Shown piece by piece: positions 33,004 to 33,881 of a DNA stretch of 33,881 nucleotides. The position numbers and the translations under genes are program-made. Positions within the stretch are counted from its first letter, which is position 1; each line of letters starts with the position of its first letter. The stretch is from a virus: IMG/VR virus record IMGVR_UViG_3300043434_000830, positions 1-33,881 of that record; one strand, given 5' to 3'. The notes below the pieces were generated by a model that saw nothing but the letters and a program-made list of their open reading frames with translations, was not told the DNA's origin and did not search any database.

Positions 33004-33881
33004 ATGGCACTATTAGTACCAGATTGTGGAGAACTTCAATCCTTAAGGTATCTTGTAAATAGCAATCATGAGATTCCAAGAAATTTAATTCTCAAACTAT
33101 ATTCAAGCGATACAACTCCAGCAGAATCTGACGTTCCTGCTCAAAATAAGTTCTACGAACCATATGATGCTTCTGGAAACATTGGTTACGGTACTGCACC
33201 TTCTAATGGATATCCATCAGTAATTAATAATAGATTCGACCAAGATTATTCTAGACAGTATGGAATTCTTTTGAATGGTAACTTATGGAATGTAAGAACA
33301 ATAACAACTCCAATTGTTACAACATCTGCTTCTGGTACGGTAAATGAATACACAATCACCGTATCTTCTACTACTAATATTGCTGTTGGGCATTATGTAA
33401 GTGGTGGTGGTGTAGGAAATCGTGCTACAGTTGCAGCAATTGACGGAAACACCATCGTACTAACTGTTCCAAATACTGGAACATTCCTAAACCAATCTTT
33501 AGAGTTTGGTAGAGGAACAACCACAGCATCTTACCCCGAGCAGACATTTACCTTCACTTCTGCTGCAAATAATCAATATGGTTATTATTTGGTAAGAGCA
33601 AATAATATGCCAGTTGAAATTCATGGTGTTCAGGATGCAGCATCAGTTTCTACAGCAGTTGCAGTAGCAAAAACTCAAACAACTGGAACTATCGGACAAA
33701 ATTATGTTACTTTGTTTGATAAGAAGTATAGTCCAACTGGTGTTGGTTCAACAGGATATTTCACAGTAGACGTAGATAGTCCAACTGGCATCACAACAAA
33801 TCAAAGAGTTGCTGGAACGGGAATCGCACCTGGAGCAAGAGTTGTGGGTGTTGCTGGAACAAATAGCATCATTCTAGATAA
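33004..33881 (+). CDS. virion structural protein, N-terminal 292 aa (runs off the window)
   Basis: Open from ATG 33004 to the last base with no stop. The start MALLVPDCGELQSLRYLV and NLILKLYSSDTTPAESD is a pattern I recall from structural proteins of T4-like cyanophages. Residues about 112-150 and 250-292 carry two copies of a module of the form T-V-x-S-x-T-x-I-x-x-G-x-x-V-x-G-x-G-V ... V-x-x-I-D-G-x-x-I-V-L, common in phage fibre and tail proteins. A consensus late promoter and a good ribosome binding site precede it, the strongest expression signals in the structural part, which fits an abundant virion protein. The rest of the gene is needed to say more. Confidence 0.8.
   Translation, partial: MALLVPDCGELQSLRYLVNSNHEIPRNLILKLYSSDTTPAESDVPAQNKFYEPYDASGNIGYGTAPSNGYPSVINNRFDQDYSRQYGILLNGNLWNVRTITTPIVTTSASGTVNEYTITVSSTTNIAVGHYVSGGGVGNRATVAAIDGNTIVLTVPNTGTFLNQSLEFGRGTTTASYPEQTFTFTSAANNQYGYYLVRANNMPVEIHGVQDAASVSTAVAVAKTQTTGTIGQNYVTLFDKKYSPTGVGSTGYFTVDVDSPTGITTNQRVAGTGIAPGARVVGVAGTNSIILD

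Overview
The window looks like the baseplate and tail-fibre region of a T4-like cyanophage (a myovirus of marine Synechococcus or Prochlorococcus). This rests on gene content and order: gp25, gp6, a gp7-position giant protein and gp8 homologues lie head to tail with giant low-GC structural genes that have a cyanophage look (a YHYH domain, a DUF4815-like region, many short beta modules). T4-type late promoters (NATAAATA) and a phage speD auxiliary metabolic gene sit beside them. All recognised genes are on the + strand. The host species cannot be told from this sequence. No tRNA, CRISPR, integrase, transposase or host gene is visible.

Region 1 (1-2621) is a cassette of small genes: the end of an unknown gene, a 55-aa protein, a GT-A-type glycosyltransferase, a 48-aa very basic protein, a 199-aa unknown protein, S-adenosylmethionine decarboxylase (speD) and an 80-aa acidic unknown. 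It holds the regulation: two sigma70-like extended -10 promoters with 17-base spacers, a terminator-like stem-loop, a late promoter before speD, and leader RNAs in which Shine-Dalgarno sequences can pair with CCTCC elements.

Region 2 (2659-12799) is a compact baseplate-wedge operon with 1-6 base gaps: gp25 (131 aa), gp6 (628 aa) and a 2616-aa protein in the gp7 position. Region 3 (12832-22531) holds fibre or decoration proteins: a 902-aa repeat-rich fibre with a YadA-like beta-roll, a 635-aa protein with a degenerate cupredoxin-like domain, a 76-aa protein, and a 1613-aa protein with an Asp-box (BNR-like) propeller region. Region 4 (22562-32943) holds gp8 (521 aa, enlarged relative to T4), a 2516-aa DUF4815-like protein, a 67-aa coiled-coil protein and two small structural proteins. 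A consensus late promoter then drives a further structural gene that runs off the end at 33881.

The virion genes appear to have grown by sharing small beta modules. A V-x-x-I-x-I-x-x-G-x-G-Y module occurs about 23 times across five neighbouring genes and has even entered gp8. Three late-promoter-like octamers sit exactly 21 bases before their start codons, so those transcripts should have short leaders without a Shine-Dalgarno. The least explained and most testable element is the speD leader, with an upstream 17-codon reading frame and mutually exclusive SD/anti-SD pairings. The longest stretch without an assigned gene is 147 bases (1041-1187), which contains the second sigma70-like promoter and a terminator-like hairpin.
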